A stretch of DNA of 64,000 nt from Lactobacillus sp. UBA5804 (lineage in GTDB: Bacteria; Bacillota; Bacilli; Lactobacillales; Lactobacillaceae), in NCBI GenBank assembly GCA_002418055.1, contig DIDI01000006.1:1-64000 (forward strand). Direction: 5' to 3'. Made by a program: the position numbers and the translations under genes. The notes beneath the pieces are model-generated. The model saw nothing but the letters and a program-made list of their open reading frames with translations. It ran no database searches and had not been told where the DNA came from. Within the stretch, counting starts at the first letter, position 1; each line of letters begins with the position of its first letter. Below, piece by piece: positions 1-8,968 of the stretch.

Positions 1-1
1 A

Positions 2-700
2 ATGTACATCGTTGATTTTAAGAGAGTGTGCACGCAAGATAGTGGTAAGATGAAGATATCTAGGGTTGGAAATTTAAATTGGTTGATGAGTGATCCGAAT
101 GCAGGAAATGCGATGAAACGTGTTGAAACAGCAATTTAGCGAGATTTAACCCGTATCCTGGTTGACATTCTTAAATACAATGGGACCGGGCATTTTACGA
201 TTTATCCGTTAGCGGTCGTGAATAAGATGCTAGACCAGGCAGCTAAGTGCTCGACTGCTTCGCGTTATGTAAATTTATCTGCGTTACCGTACCTTGAGGC
301 GTTTACGGTGGCTCGATTGTCACCAGGATGGCTCAATTCCGTGCAAGGCTATGCCATTGACAATCTTGGTAATATCTATATCTCTAGTCAAAGAGCACCA
401 GGTCTTAATTCACAGACTGGCCAGTTTAGTCCTAACTTAGCGCGGGTGATTAAAATTCCAGTCGGTGGGCGGGCTGACCAAATACAATGGACCTGTGTCA
501 ATCTAAGTGCACGCCGGCAATTGGCGCTAACTGGAACTGCGTCAGAGCTAGAAGGGATTCAGGTGATTGGTGAAGATGAGGTCTATTTGACGGTTGCCTA
601 TCATATGGCGAGGATGAGCTGGCGCCAGTACATCGCCTATACGGATAGCAATTGGACGTATCGCCTGAGCTGGGGGCGAAAAGGGTTTCAATCGTGCTAA
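2..700 (+). pseudogene. Helveticin J-like class III bacteriocin, broken by an in-frame stop
   Basis: One frame runs from the left edge to the stop at 698-700 but is interrupted by TAG at 137-139. Both sides of the stop read like one protein: upstream comes a segment ending in MKRVETAI, downstream RDLTRILVDIL, NGTGHFTIYPLAVVNK and then QGYAIDNLGNIYISSQ. These phrases resemble the helveticin J family of large secreted bacteriocins of lactobacilli as I remember it. The 160-codon piece after ATG 218 has no clear ribosome binding site, so independent expression is doubtful. The beginning of the gene lies outside the window. The C-terminal end, with SNWTYRLSW, looks roughly intact. A single C-to-A change (TCG to TAG) would explain the stop. 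The family call is moderate; the in-frame stop is certain. Confidence 0.6.
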
Positions 701-732
701 TAAACGTATAAACTTACCTTGAGGTGATTTCG

Positions 733-1701
733 ATGGAACCATTATTTTTAACCCCCTATTTTCGTCCAAAACTTTGGGGTGGTCGTAAATTAGCAACGAT
801 TTTTCATTATCATATCCCTGAAGGTAAGGTCGGGGAGGCTTGGATTATTTCGGGCTATAAAGATGATGCTTCAGCCGTTAGTCAAGGGCCATTTGCAGGG
901 CAACCTTTGCGGACGATTTATTTAACGCATCCAGAGCTTTTTGGTTATCCCAAGTCAGCTGAATTTCCATTATTAGTGAAGTTCCTAGATGCTAATGACA
1001 ATCTGTCGGTTCAAGTACATCCCGATGACCACTATGCCCATGAGGTTGAACATGATCGCGGTAAGACTGAGAGCTGGTACGTCTTACAGGCTGATCCTGG
1101 TGCCTATCTCATTTATGGGCACAATGCTAAGACTAAGGCCGAATTAACCGCCATGGTCAAGGCTGGGGATTGGGATCATTTGCTCCGCAAGGTACCCGTT
1201 AAAGCTGGTGACTTTTTCTATGTGCCCGCTGGCACGATTCATGCTTTAACCAAAGGCATTTTAGTCATTGAAACGCAGCAGTCGAGCGATGTGACTTATC
1301 GTCTGTATGATTATGATCGGGTAGATGACGCAACGGGGCAGAAGCGCTTGCTGCATACCCAGAAGAGCTTAGATGTAACAAAGGTCCCACATGTTGACGC
1401 CAAATTAGCACATCCCGTGGTGCAGGAAACAGGTGCTACCATCACGACGCTCGCAGCCCCGCCACAATCAGCGCACTTCTATTTATGGGAAGTTCAAGTG
1501 GCCGGTGCTTGGCAGACCGGACTTGGGAAGCATCCTTATTTACTGGTATCAGTGATTGCTGGCGCAGGTGAGCTCGTATTAGCCGGTCAAGCTTATCCGC
1601 TCGCCATTGGCACTAATTTAATTGTGCCTAATGGTGCTGAGTCGTTTATCTTTAAGGGACACTTGAAGCTAATCATGTCAGCCCCGGGTCCAAAAGAATA
1701 G
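733..1701 (+). CDS. manA: Mannose-6-phosphate isomerase, class I
   Basis: Interconverts mannose 6-phosphate and fructose 6-phosphate in the cytoplasm, linking mannose use or mannosylated polymer synthesis to glycolysis. The protein has about 322 residues, the usual size of the short Firmicutes form. A cupin-type zinc site is visible: QVHPDD around residue 94 (His96), Glu113 in KTESWY and His170 in GTIHAL. An in-frame GTG at 724 would add three residues, but GAGGTG at 721-726 is a good ribosome binding site for the ATG at 733, so that start is chosen. The gene lies 24 bases before an SdpI-like gene and may be cotranscribed with it and the two-component system. Confidence 0.93.
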   Translation: MEPLFLTPYFRPKLWGGRKLATIFHYHIPEGKVGEAWIISGYKDDASAVSQGPFAGQPLRTIYLTHPELFGYPKSAEFPLLVKFLDANDNLSVQVHPDDHYAHEVEHDRGKTESWYVLQADPGAYLIYGHNAKTKAELTAMVKAGDWDHLLRKVPVKAGDFFYVPAGTIHALTKGILVIETQQSSDVTYRLYDYDRVDDATGQKRLLHTQKSLDVTKVPHVDAKLAHPVVQETGATITTLAAPPQSAHFYLWEVQVAGAWQTGLGKHPYLLVSVIAGAGELVLAGQAYPLAIGTNLIVPNGAESFIFKGHLKLIMSAPGPKE

Positions 1702-1725
1702 GATTATCACAAAAGAGGTAACGAA

Positions 1726-2115
1726 ATGATTTATATTGCATGCGGTAGCTTGCTACTTGCAGTTGGGCTACTCTGGTTGATCAGTCCGGCGAAGTGTCCT
1801 AATCGCATTTATGGCTATTATTCTTATTTAGCCAATACCAATACGGCAAGTTTTAAGTATGCGCAGCGCTGGGGTGCTAACTATTTTCTCCTATCGGGTG
1901 GGATGCAGCTGGCATTAGGCGTACTTATTCACTTACTACAGTGGGATAGGTACTTTTTAGGGTGGCTGCTCACTTTTTACTTTTTTATCTTGTTACCATT
2001 CATCTGGACGGAAAAGCGGTTGAAACGCTTTTTAATCGCGCGTTCGGAGTTACCAGCTGATTATGTTGACCCAGATCAAGTCAAACGACATAAAACTAAA
2101 GGATTTAAGGATTAA
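1726..2115 (+). CDS. SdpI/YhfL-like small membrane protein
   Basis: A 129-residue hydrophobic protein with three to four predicted membrane segments (about residues 2-20, 47-70 and 76-94). After the first helix it carries a CPNRIYGYYS phrase followed by a Trp-Gly-Ala-Asn stretch near residue 50. This matches the SdpI family pattern, whose founding member gives immunity to the SdpC toxin in Bacillus subtilis. The C-terminus is charged and cytoplasmic-looking. A ribosome binding site AGAGGTAA precedes the ATG. It sits three bases before the response regulator gene and is probably cotranscribed with it. Its role is inferred only from family and context: envelope stress or bacteriocin immunity is plausible, but it could be a general membrane protein. 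Confidence 0.6.
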   Translation: MIYIACGSLLLAVGLLWLISPAKCPNRIYGYYSYLANTNTASFKYAQRWGANYFLLSGGMQLALGVLIHLLQWDRYFLGWLLTFYFFILLPFIWTEKRLKRFLIARSELPADYVDPDQVKRHKTKGFKD

Positions 2116-2118
2116 TAG

Positions 2119-2841
2119 ATGACAATGAAAATTTTGATTGTTGAAGATGATCAATCCGTGGCAGAAATGATGAGCCTCTTTTTTAAAAAAGAAGGTTGGA
2201 CGGAAGATTTGGCGGTTGACGGTGAACAAGCAGTTGCAATGTTTAAGGCGAATTCTACCCAGTATGATTTGATTACGCTTGATTTGAACTTACCGAAAAA
2301 AGACGGGATTGCCGTCACTAAAGAGATTCGCGCCCTGTCACCAAAAGTACCGATTATTATGCTAACGGCGCGTGATACTGAATCTGATCAAGTTCTAGGA
2401 TTGGGTATTGGGGCAGACGAATATGTCACCAAACCCTTTAGTCCAATTGCTTTGATTGCTCGGATTAAAGCCTTACACCGGCGAGTTGTTATTGGTCAAG
2501 AGAGTCAAATAGCAGCAGTTAAAACGGACTTTGAATTGACTACGCAACATCTCAAAATTTCTAAAACTCGGCGTGAGGTTTTATATGATGACCAACCAAT
2601 CGCTAATTTAACGCCCAAAGAATTCGATTTACTTTATACGATTGCACAAAAGCCGCAACAAGTTTTTTCGCGTGATCAATTGTTGGAGCTCGTTTGGGGT
2701 TATGAATATTATGGCGAAGAGCGAACGGTCGATGCTCATATTAAAAAATTGCGCCAAAAGCTAGAACATTATGGTCCCCAGATTATTCAAACAGTTTGGG
2801 GCATTGGCTATAAATTTGATGATTCGAAGGTTGACTCATGA
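2119..2841 (+). CDS. OmpR/PhoB-family response regulator
   Basis: A 240-residue DNA-binding response regulator. The receiver domain (about residues 3-118) has the acidic pair ED-D at 9-11, the phosphoacceptor Asp55 in LITLDLNLP and a conserved Lys in VTKPF near residue 107. A winged-helix effector domain follows (about 140-236), with the family's LTPKEFDLL and GEERTVDAHIKKLR phrases. A second in-frame ATG at 2125 is also possible; AAGGA at 2107-2111 is better spaced for 2119. Its stop overlaps the start of the kinase gene by four bases (ATGA), which shows translational coupling. The target genes are unknown; the neighbouring SdpI-like gene is one candidate. Confidence 0.93.
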   Translation: MTMKILIVEDDQSVAEMMSLFFKKEGWTEDLAVDGEQAVAMFKANSTQYDLITLDLNLPKKDGIAVTKEIRALSPKVPIIMLTARDTESDQVLGLGIGADEYVTKPFSPIALIARIKALHRRVVIGQESQIAAVKTDFELTTQHLKISKTRREVLYDDQPIANLTPKEFDLLYTIAQKPQQVFSRDQLLELVWGYEYYGEERTVDAHIKKLRQKLEHYGPQIIQTVWGIGYKFDDSKVDS

Positions 2842-4292
2842 AGTTGATTTATCAACATCTACTGGGCTTCTTTATTGTCATTTTAATTAATGTATCCATT
2901 ATCGGTTATTCTGAAATTAAATATGAATCGACCCAGTCCTATGAGAACAACTACCGCCAGATGGAAGGTTACGCGTCTTCACTTGGTAGTATGGCTAAAG
3001 CACAAAGCCGGAATGGCACTGCTTACTTAAGTGATCGCTTTTTAAATCAATTATCGTTTGTCTTGCGAGACCAACAGGTTAATATTGCTGTGTTTGATGG
3101 CCAGGGGATGCAAGTTTATCCTAGGAGTGCAGTACCGATACAATTGACGTCATCAGTTATGAACATGTTAGCGAAGCGCAAGGAGATTCGGATTGCCAAC
3201 TCCCGGACGTCACCCCTGCATCCCAATCGGACTGCTGCCTTCACTGGTGTTTTAGCACCATGGCTCTATAATAGTAAAATGATGGGGAGCATTTGGATTG
3301 GCTCGCGTGTTACCAATGTGGAGCGACCCATTCAATTGGCCAAGCGTAATCTGCTAAATGCCTTAATTATTAGTATTTTGGTGGCAGTGCTGTTCAGTAT
3401 TCTGGTATCTTACTATCAGACGAGCAAGATTAAACGTTTATCTTTTGCGACCAAGCAAGTGGCGCGTGGGAATTTTGATATCCGAATTCCGCACCAACAT
3501 TCAGATGAAATTGATAATTTAGCTCGGAATTTTGATGAGATGGTTCGTAAGCTGAAGCGGTCGGATGAAGAAATTAAGATTCAGGAAAAGCGGCGTGACC
3601 AATTCTTAGCCGACGCAGCACATGAAATGAGAACGCCACTAACCACTATTAATGGTTTATTGGAGGGATTACAGTATGACGTGATTCCAGAAGGGGATAA
3701 GCCAAAATCAATTGAATTAATGCGTCATGAAACCAATCGTTTAATCCGCTTAGTCAATGAAAATTTGGATTATGAAAAAATCCGGCAAAATAAAGTGCAT
3801 TTGCTAAAGTCTGACTTTAATGCTTATAACTTTTTGGATGATATTCGTGATCAACTAGCTGGTAATGCTCAAAAAGCTGGTAATGAACTCGTTTTACGCA
3901 TTCCTAAAAAGATGCCAACTTATGCCGATCCGGATCGCTTTACCCAAATTATGGTTAATCTCATTCAAAACGCCGTTCAATTTACCCATAACGGCACCAT
4001 CCTCATTACTGGTAAACGCTTGGTGCATGCCAGTGAATTCCAAGTGATTGACAACGGTATTGGAATGAATGAGCAGCAAAAGCGATATATATTTGAGCGC
4101 TTTTTCAAGGCGGACCCGTCACGTGCACGTTTGGGGCAAGGTGAGTCGGGGTTAGGCTTAGCCATTGTTGCGAGTTTGGTGAAACAACACGGCGGTACCA
4201 TCAAAGTGGATTCTATTCCCAAGCAAGGCTCAACCTTTACGGTAGTGCTGTTTGATAGGGGGTATGAACTCACTAAGCCAGCGACTGATTAG
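2838..4292 (+). CDS. Membrane sensor histidine kinase
   Basis: A 484-residue sensor kinase paired with the preceding regulator. It has a first membrane helix (about 8-24), an extracellular sensor region of about 145 residues (26-170) and a second helix (171-193). These are followed by a HAMP domain (about 194-245) and a dimerisation domain with the phosphorylated His262 in AHEMRTPLTT. The ATPase domain shows the N box (NLIQNAVQF), G1 (DNGIGM), the F box (FERFFKAD) and G2 (GLGLAIV). All catalytic motifs are present, so it should be active. The stimulus is unknown. A terminator follows at 4330-4362. Confidence 0.93.
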   Translation: MKLIYQHLLGFFIVILINVSIIGYSEIKYESTQSYENNYRQMEGYASSLGSMAKAQSRNGTAYLSDRFLNQLSFVLRDQQVNIAVFDGQGMQVYPRSAVPIQLTSSVMNMLAKRKEIRIANSRTSPLHPNRTAAFTGVLAPWLYNSKMMGSIWIGSRVTNVERPIQLAKRNLLNALIISILVAVLFSILVSYYQTSKIKRLSFATKQVARGNFDIRIPHQHSDEIDNLARNFDEMVRKLKRSDEEIKIQEKRRDQFLADAAHEMRTPLTTINGLLEGLQYDVIPEGDKPKSIELMRHETNRLIRLVNENLDYEKIRQNKVHLLKSDFNAYNFLDDIRDQLAGNAQKAGNELVLRIPKKMPTYADPDRFTQIMVNLIQNAVQFTHNGTILITGKRLVHASEFQVIDNGIGMNEQQKRYIFERFFKADPSRARLGQGESGLGLAIVASLVKQHGGTIKVDSIPKQGSTFTVVLFDRGYELTKPATD

Positions 4293-4329
4293 GATGTCTG
4301 CGTCAAGTCCGTCAGCGTGGTAGTAAAAC

Positions 4330-4362
4330 AGATAGTCCGAGAAAGCGGGACTATCTTTTTTT
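4330..4362 (+). terminator. Rho-independent terminator after the histidine kinase gene
   Basis: A nine-base-pair perfect stem (AGATAGTCC paired with GGACTATCT) is followed directly by a run of T. It ends the manA to kinase transcription unit and lies just before the convergent ltaS stop. Confidence 0.9.
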
Positions 4363-4364
4363 GC

Positions 4365-6542
4365 TTAGTGAGATTGCTGCGTGGTGGATTTCGCTTTTTT
4401 AGCGGATTCGTTTTCGCGCACCGCAGCCGGTATGTTTTGGAGTAAGTCTTTTCGATTAACTAGTTCTGGTGCATCTGACTGATAAAGACCGGTTGTGCTA
4501 GCGCCGTGTTCACTATAAATTGATGTCGAAGCTGATCCTAGTTTTTGACGTAAGGCAATCATTTGTTGGTAATTTGTGAGGTAGTCGAATTGCATGGGAT
4601 TGACTGGGGTGAATCCAGTTGGCACGTAGTAGCGTAGGAGGTTTTTATTATTAAGCAGATCTGAATATTTCAGTGCAGCACTCGCCTTTTGCGCGAGCTG
4701 ACTAATGTCGCGGCGTTCAGCTGGTGTAAAGTTCAGAATTTGACGACCATCATCGCGCTTGTAAACCGTCCCCTTGATGCCTTTATTACCAATGATAATA
4801 TACTTTTGGCTTACAATCGTGCCATTACGGAAGACGACCCAATGTTCACGCTGCGGTGCGAGTAAGTCACGCCCAAATTGCAAGTAAGGCTTGGTGTCAA
4901 CTCCTAGTAAGTGGAGTAAAGTTGGTAAAACATCGATTTCGCCGCCAACCTGTGATTCGGTGTGTCCTGATAACTGGCTACCGTATATCAGGAAGGGAAC
5001 ACGTTGCATTTGCACATTATTATAATTGTTCCAAGTATCAGCACTTTCATTGATAATCGGTGCTAGGGTTTGATACTCAGAATTGCTTAAGCCATAATGA
5101 TCGCCATAAATCACGATTAAGCTCGTTTTGAGTAAGCCAGACTTGGCCAGATAGGCAAAGAATTCACGCAAGGCTTGGTCGAGGTAATGGGCCGTTTGAA
5201 AGTAATTATTAATCGTCTTGTCACTGGTATCAGTCGTCTTAAAGTTGGGATCAAGGTCGCTATTATCCATATCAAAAGGAATATGATTGGTAACCGTAAT
5301 GTATTTGACGTAGAAAGGCTGTTGGAGCTGCTCAAGGTACTTAATACTTTCAGCAAACAACAATTTATCTTTCAAGCCATAGCCAATACTATCATGACGA
5401 CCATTACTCCAATAATTTTGATCAAAGAAGTAATTATAACCCATATTTTTGTAGACATCATTACGGTTCCAGAAAGTACCGACATTGCCGTGAAAAACAG
5501 CAGAGGTATAGCCGGATGCTCGTAAAATGGCGGGCGCTGCTTGAAAGGTATTAGACGATCCTAGACTGGTGAAGAGTGAACCGTCAGGAATACCATAAGT
5601 ACCTGATTCAAGCATGTTTTCGGCATCACTGGTACGTCCTAGCCCTACCTGATGATAGAAATTACTAAAGGCGAGTGTGTGATTACCTTGTGCCAGTTGA
5701 TTGAGGAAAGGCGTAACTGGTTTACCGTTCACTTTTAAGTTCAGTAGAAATTGTTGGAAGCTTTCAAGATGGATGATAATCACATTTTTGTTGCGCTCTT
5801 TTCCAAAATATTTCGGCGATGCTGCCACCCGATTATGATTGAGGTAATTGATAATATTGGTTAAATCACTGTCGCTCGCATTCTTAGTGACCTGTCCTGA
5901 CTGGAGACTTTTAAGTGCGTCATAGACTGTAAAGGTATCGATTCCAGTGTACTTAACAACATAAGATCGATCAAAGGTATTGCGCAAGAGCCGCGGACGT
6001 GAGGTTTCTGCTAAGGTGAGATTGAGGGCAATACTAAAAATGGCTAGTGAACTAACGGCTGTTGGTCGGGCTAATCCCACAGTAGCTTCGTCAATTTTTA
6101 GTTTACCGATTATTAGTAGCAACGTGATTATAATGAAATCAATCACAAAAATGATATCAGTTGGTTTTAAAAGAGCTACGGTACTTTTCCCTAAGCCTTG
6201 CGATACCTTGCCGACGTTGGCCATAGTTTTAATTGTCAGAAAATCACTAAATTGCCGATAATAAATGACATTTGTAAATAAGAGTACCGTGTTAACAAAG
6301 TCGAGTATCAGCATGGCAATATATGAAAGGATAGGTTTAGGGAGATACAGTCCTAAACCTATCAGTAGCATCGCTGTGCCAATGGGGCTCGTCCACATAA
6401 TAATGTGTTGCCAAGGGTCCGAGATGCCTAAATTAAAGTCGAGATAAACGACTAACACATATTTAACGCTAAAGGTCACTAGCAATAAGCTGAAGAAGCC
6501 AAACCGGGTATTTAAAAAATGATGTAAGGGATATTTATTCAA
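4365..6542 (-). CDS. ltaS: Lipoteichoic acid synthase family phosphoglycerol transferase
   Basis: A membrane enzyme that polymerises glycerol phosphate from phosphatidylglycerol onto lipoteichoic acid at the outer face of the membrane. The 725-residue protein has five predicted N-terminal helices (to about residue 178) and an extracellular sulfatase-fold domain. That domain has metal-binding Glu260 in IIHLESF, the nucleophilic Thr304 in LGRTSDAE and a GDHYG metal motif. The frame can be extended upstream to 6638, but a TTG at 6542 with AAGGAG seven bases away is the better start. A promoter at 6565-6593 also lies inside the longer version. It could be a primase-type LtaS paralogue; the sequence alone does not separate these. 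Confidence 0.9.
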   Translation of the reverse strand: MNKYPLHHFLNTRFGFFSLLLVTFSVKYVLVVYLDFNLGISDPWQHIIMWTSPIGTAMLLIGLGLYLPKPILSYIAMLILDFVNTVLLFTNVIYYRQFSDFLTIKTMANVGKVSQGLGKSTVALLKPTDIIFVIDFIIITLLLIIGKLKIDEATVGLARPTAVSSLAIFSIALNLTLAETSRPRLLRNTFDRSYVVKYTGIDTFTVYDALKSLQSGQVTKNASDSDLTNIINYLNHNRVAASPKYFGKERNKNVIIIHLESFQQFLLNLKVNGKPVTPFLNQLAQGNHTLAFSNFYHQVGLGRTSDAENMLESGTYGIPDGSLFTSLGSSNTFQAAPAILRASGYTSAVFHGNVGTFWNRNDVYKNMGYNYFFDQNYWSNGRHDSIGYGLKDKLLFAESIKYLEQLQQPFYVKYITVTNHIPFDMDNSDLDPNFKTTDTSDKTINNYFQTAHYLDQALREFFAYLAKSGLLKTSLIVIYGDHYGLSNSEYQTLAPIINESADTWNNYNNVQMQRVPFLIYGSQLSGHTESQVGGEIDVLPTLLHLLGVDTKPYLQFGRDLLAPQREHWVVFRNGTIVSQKYIIIGNKGIKGTVYKRDDGRQILNFTPAERRDISQLAQKASAALKYSDLLNNKNLLRYYVPTGFTPVNPMQFDYLTNYQQMIALRQKLGSASTSIYSEHGASTTGLYQSDAPELVNRKDLLQNIPAAVRENESAKKAKSTTQQSH

Positions 6543-6564
6543 ATTTTTTCTCCTTGATATGACC

Positions 6565-6593
6565 ATTTTAAAGGTTGAATCACAGTGTGACAA
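6565..6593 (-). promoter_or_regulatory. Promoter of ltaS
   Basis: On the minus strand, TTGTCA (6593-6588) and TAAAAT (6570-6565) are separated by exactly 17 bases. Transcription would begin just ahead of AAGGAG and the TTG start at 6542. This supports the shorter reading frame. Confidence 0.65.
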
Positions 6594-6680
6594 TATTTTA
6601 CATGGAGTTTCAACTTTTTTAAACAATATCGTCATCAAAGTTAGCTATAATGAAAACAAGAGTCTTAAAGGATTGATGCG

Positions 6681-7304
6681 ATGATTTTTTTAGGTCCAAT
6701 TTATAATTGGTTAGTTGCCCATTATGCGACTAGAATTAACCACTTTGCGCTGGTTAAATTAATTTTTTTAGCAGTTGATAAAACAATCTTATATTTTTTG
6801 GTGTTTGCTTTTGTGCGATTACTCTGGCTATTACTAGTTCGTCATCGTCGCCCGCTAAAGAGTGAATTTTTAGTGTGGCTGTTTGCTGGTTATGCTTTAT
6901 TAGTGTTTATGGGAACAGTTTTTCGCAGTAGTTATTTCCCCTGGGAGATTATTTGGCACACCGATCGACCGCTATCTGATATTAATTTAGTTTTCATGAA
7001 AGAGACTTGGAAATTATTTTATGCGCCCAGTCGTTTGGATTTTTTTTATAATTCTTTGGGCAATATCTTGTGTTTTTTGCCGTTTGGTTTATTGTGGCCA
7101 CAACTTTTCAATCAGCGACATCCTGCTAGGACAACTATCTTACTGGGAACAGGGCTTAGCCTGCTAATTGAGACCCTCCAGTTTTACCTCGCCACGGGTG
7201 TTTCAGATATTGATGACGTCTTTTTTAATAGTTGCGGGACTATTTTAGGGTATCTATTATTTCGGTTTTATCAGCAGATTAAAAACTTTCGACAAGAAAG
7301 GTAG
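6681..7304 (+). CDS. VanZ-like family membrane protein
   Basis: A 207-residue protein with about five hydrophobic segments. It carries the VanZ-like phrase around NSLGNILCFLPFG (about residue 122) and the later IETLQF and SDIDDVFFNSCGTILGY patterns. VanZ gives low-level teicoplanin resistance in enterococci, but most family members are housekeeping membrane proteins with no assigned activity. It is divergent from ltaS across a 138-base gap, with a TATAAT at 6646-6651 that may be its -10 element. The conserved Asn, Glu and Asp residues of the family are present, so the protein appears intact. Confidence 0.8.
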   Translation: MIFLGPIYNWLVAHYATRINHFALVKLIFLAVDKTILYFLVFAFVRLLWLLLVRHRRPLKSEFLVWLFAGYALLVFMGTVFRSSYFPWEIIWHTDRPLSDINLVFMKETWKLFYAPSRLDFFYNSLGNILCFLPFGLLWPQLFNQRHPARTTILLGTGLSLLIETLQFYLATGVSDIDDVFFNSCGTILGYLLFRFYQQIKNFRQER

Positions 7305-7369
7305 AATTCGCTTTTTAAGATTGCTAAAATGGATATTGTGAAAGATATATTTTAGTTAGGAAGCGGATT

Positions 7370-8710
7370 ATGAGTTTAATTAAATTTGATAGCAGTAAAT
7401 TAACACCATTTGTCCATGACAATGAGTTATCAGAGATGCAAGCCATGGTTGCAGCTGCTGATGCGGAAGTTCAAAATGGCACTGGTGCTGGCGCAGATTT
7501 TCGTGGTTGGGTTAACTTACCAGTTGATTACGATCAAGTAGAGTTTGCTCGGATTAAAAAAGCAGCCAAGAAGATTCAGAGTGATTCTGAAGTTTTAATT
7601 GGTATCGGAATTGGTGGCTCGTACTTAGGTGCACAAGCTGCCATTGAATTCTTAAAGGGTGCCTTTTATGGACGTCAACCGGAAAAATACCCAACGGTGG
7701 TATTCTGTGGTAACTCCTTATCAGGATCCTACTTACACGATTTAATTGAATGGTTAGGCGATCGGGACTTTAGTCTCAATGTCATTTCTAAATCTGGGAC
7801 AACCACTGAACCTTCAGTTGCATTTAGAATTTTAAAAGCTAAGCTAATTGCTAAATATGGCAAAGCGGCCGCTAATGGTCGGATTTATGCAACGACTGAT
7901 AAGCATAAGGGTGCACTTAAGACTGAAGCAGATGCTGAAGGGTATGAAGAATTTGTCGTACCTGATGATTTGGGTGGTCGTTTTTCAGTCTTATCAGCTG
8001 TAGGTTTGTTACCAATTGCTGCTGCCGGCTGTGATATTGATGCCTTGATGCAAGGGGCAGCTGATGCACGGCATGAATATTTGGGGAAGAATGATCTCAA
8101 GCTTAATTCACCTTATCAGTATGCAGCTTTACGCAACATTCTTTATCGCAAAGGCTACACCACTGAACTGCTTGAAAACTATGAACCAACCATCAGAATG
8201 TTTGGCGAATGGTGGAAGCAATTAATGGGCGAATCAGAAGGTAAAGATCAAAAGGGGATTTATCCTTCTAGCGCTAATTTTACGACTGATTTACACTCGT
8301 TAGGTCAATACATTCAAGAGGGGCGTCGTAATTTGATGGAGACCGTTGTTCGGGTGCTCGAGCCTAACCATGATGTGGCCATTCCTGATGATGCCAAGAA
8401 CTTAGATGGTTTGAACTTCTTAGCCGGTAAAACGATGAATTATGTCAATGATCGTGCTTATGAAGGGGTTGTGCTCGCTCATACTGATGGTGGGGTTCCG
8501 GTGATGACGGTTAACATTCCTGACCAAAGTGCTCATACCCTAGGTTACTTGATGTACTTCTTCGAATTAGCTGTTGGTATTTCTGGCTACTTAAATGGGA
8601 TTAATCCATTTAACCAGCCAGGGGTTGAAGCTTACAAGCGAAACATGTTTGGGTTATTGAATAAGCCTGGTTATGAGGACTTACATGATGATTTAACGAG
8701 TCGGTTATAA
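7370..8710 (+). CDS. pgi: Glucose-6-phosphate isomerase
   Basis: Converts glucose 6-phosphate to fructose 6-phosphate in glycolysis. The 446-residue protein is the usual length of the Gram-positive form. It contains [12 protein letters not shown], the sugar-phosphate-binding [10 protein letters not shown], the [14 protein letters not shown] signature, catalytic Glu in [10 protein letters not shown] and the C-terminal [12 protein letters not shown] with the catalytic Lys. The ATG follows GGAAGCGG. The gene stands apart from its neighbours, with a small membrane peptide gene 38 bases downstream. Confidence 0.96.
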   Translation: MSLIKFDSSKLTPFVHDNELSEMQAMVAAADAEVQNGTGAGADFRGWVNLPVDYDQVEFARIKKAAKKIQSDSEVLIGIGIGGSYLGAQAAIEFLKGAFYGRQPEKYPTVVFCGNSLSGSYLHDLIEWLGDRDFSLNVISKSGTTTEPSVAFRILKAKLIAKYGKAAANGRIYATTDKHKGALKTEADAEGYEEFVVPDDLGGRFSVLSAVGLLPIAAAGCDIDALMQGAADARHEYLGKNDLKLNSPYQYAALRNILYRKGYTTELLENYEPTIRMFGEWWKQLMGESEGKDQKGIYPSSANFTTDLHSLGQYIQEGRRNLMETVVRVLEPNHDVAIPDDAKNLDGLNFLAGKTMNYVNDRAYEGVVLAHTDGGVPVMTVNIPDQSAHTLGYLMYFFELAVGISGYLNGINPFNQPGVEAYKRNMFGLLNKPGYEDLHDDLTSRL

Positions 8711-8748
8711 GTCGTTGATTTAAAATTTTAAGGCAAGTTAGGTCTGTT

Positions 8749-8910
8749 ATGAAAAATAATTTGTGGATGAAACTATTGTGGGTTATCGTGTATGGGATTA
8801 CCGCTTATTTCACGTTTACTGGTAATATGCAAGTAGCGATGTACTGGATGGCTGGTGCTATGCTAGCTGAATCGCTACTAGGATTCTTGCGGACCTGTAT
8901 AAAACGGTAA
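8749..8910 (+). CDS. Small membrane peptide of 53 residues, unknown function
   Basis: A short reading frame beginning MKNNLWMKLLW and ending in a basic tail (RTCIKR). It contains two predicted membrane helices (about residues 8-24 and 28-45) separated by a short loop. The upstream AAGGCAAG is only a modest ribosome binding site, about ten bases from the ATG. It lies between pgi and a bidirectional terminator. That position, with a clean start, a hydrophobic pattern and a terminator right after the stop, makes it a credible gene. I do not recognise a family. Confidence 0.5.
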   Translation: MKNNLWMKLLWVIVYGITAYFTFTGNMQVAMYWMAGAMLAESLLGFLRTCIKR

Positions 8911-8927
8911 TTTTACGCTAAACTACT

Positions 8928-8956
8928 AAAAAAGCGCTCATATTAGGCGCTTTTTT
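8928..8956. terminator. Bidirectional terminator between pgi region and serine hydrolase
   Basis: AAAAAAGCGC and GCGCTTTTTT form a stem around a short AT-rich loop, with an A run on one side and a T run on the other. It can serve both the + strand unit and the convergent minus-strand hydrolase gene. Confidence 0.85.
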
Positions 8957-8968
8957 GCTTGCTTCTTT

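Noticed and set aside
6543..6638. N-terminal extension of ltaS by 32 residues
   Set aside because: A promoter lies within it, and AAGGAG with TTG at 6542 gives a better start.
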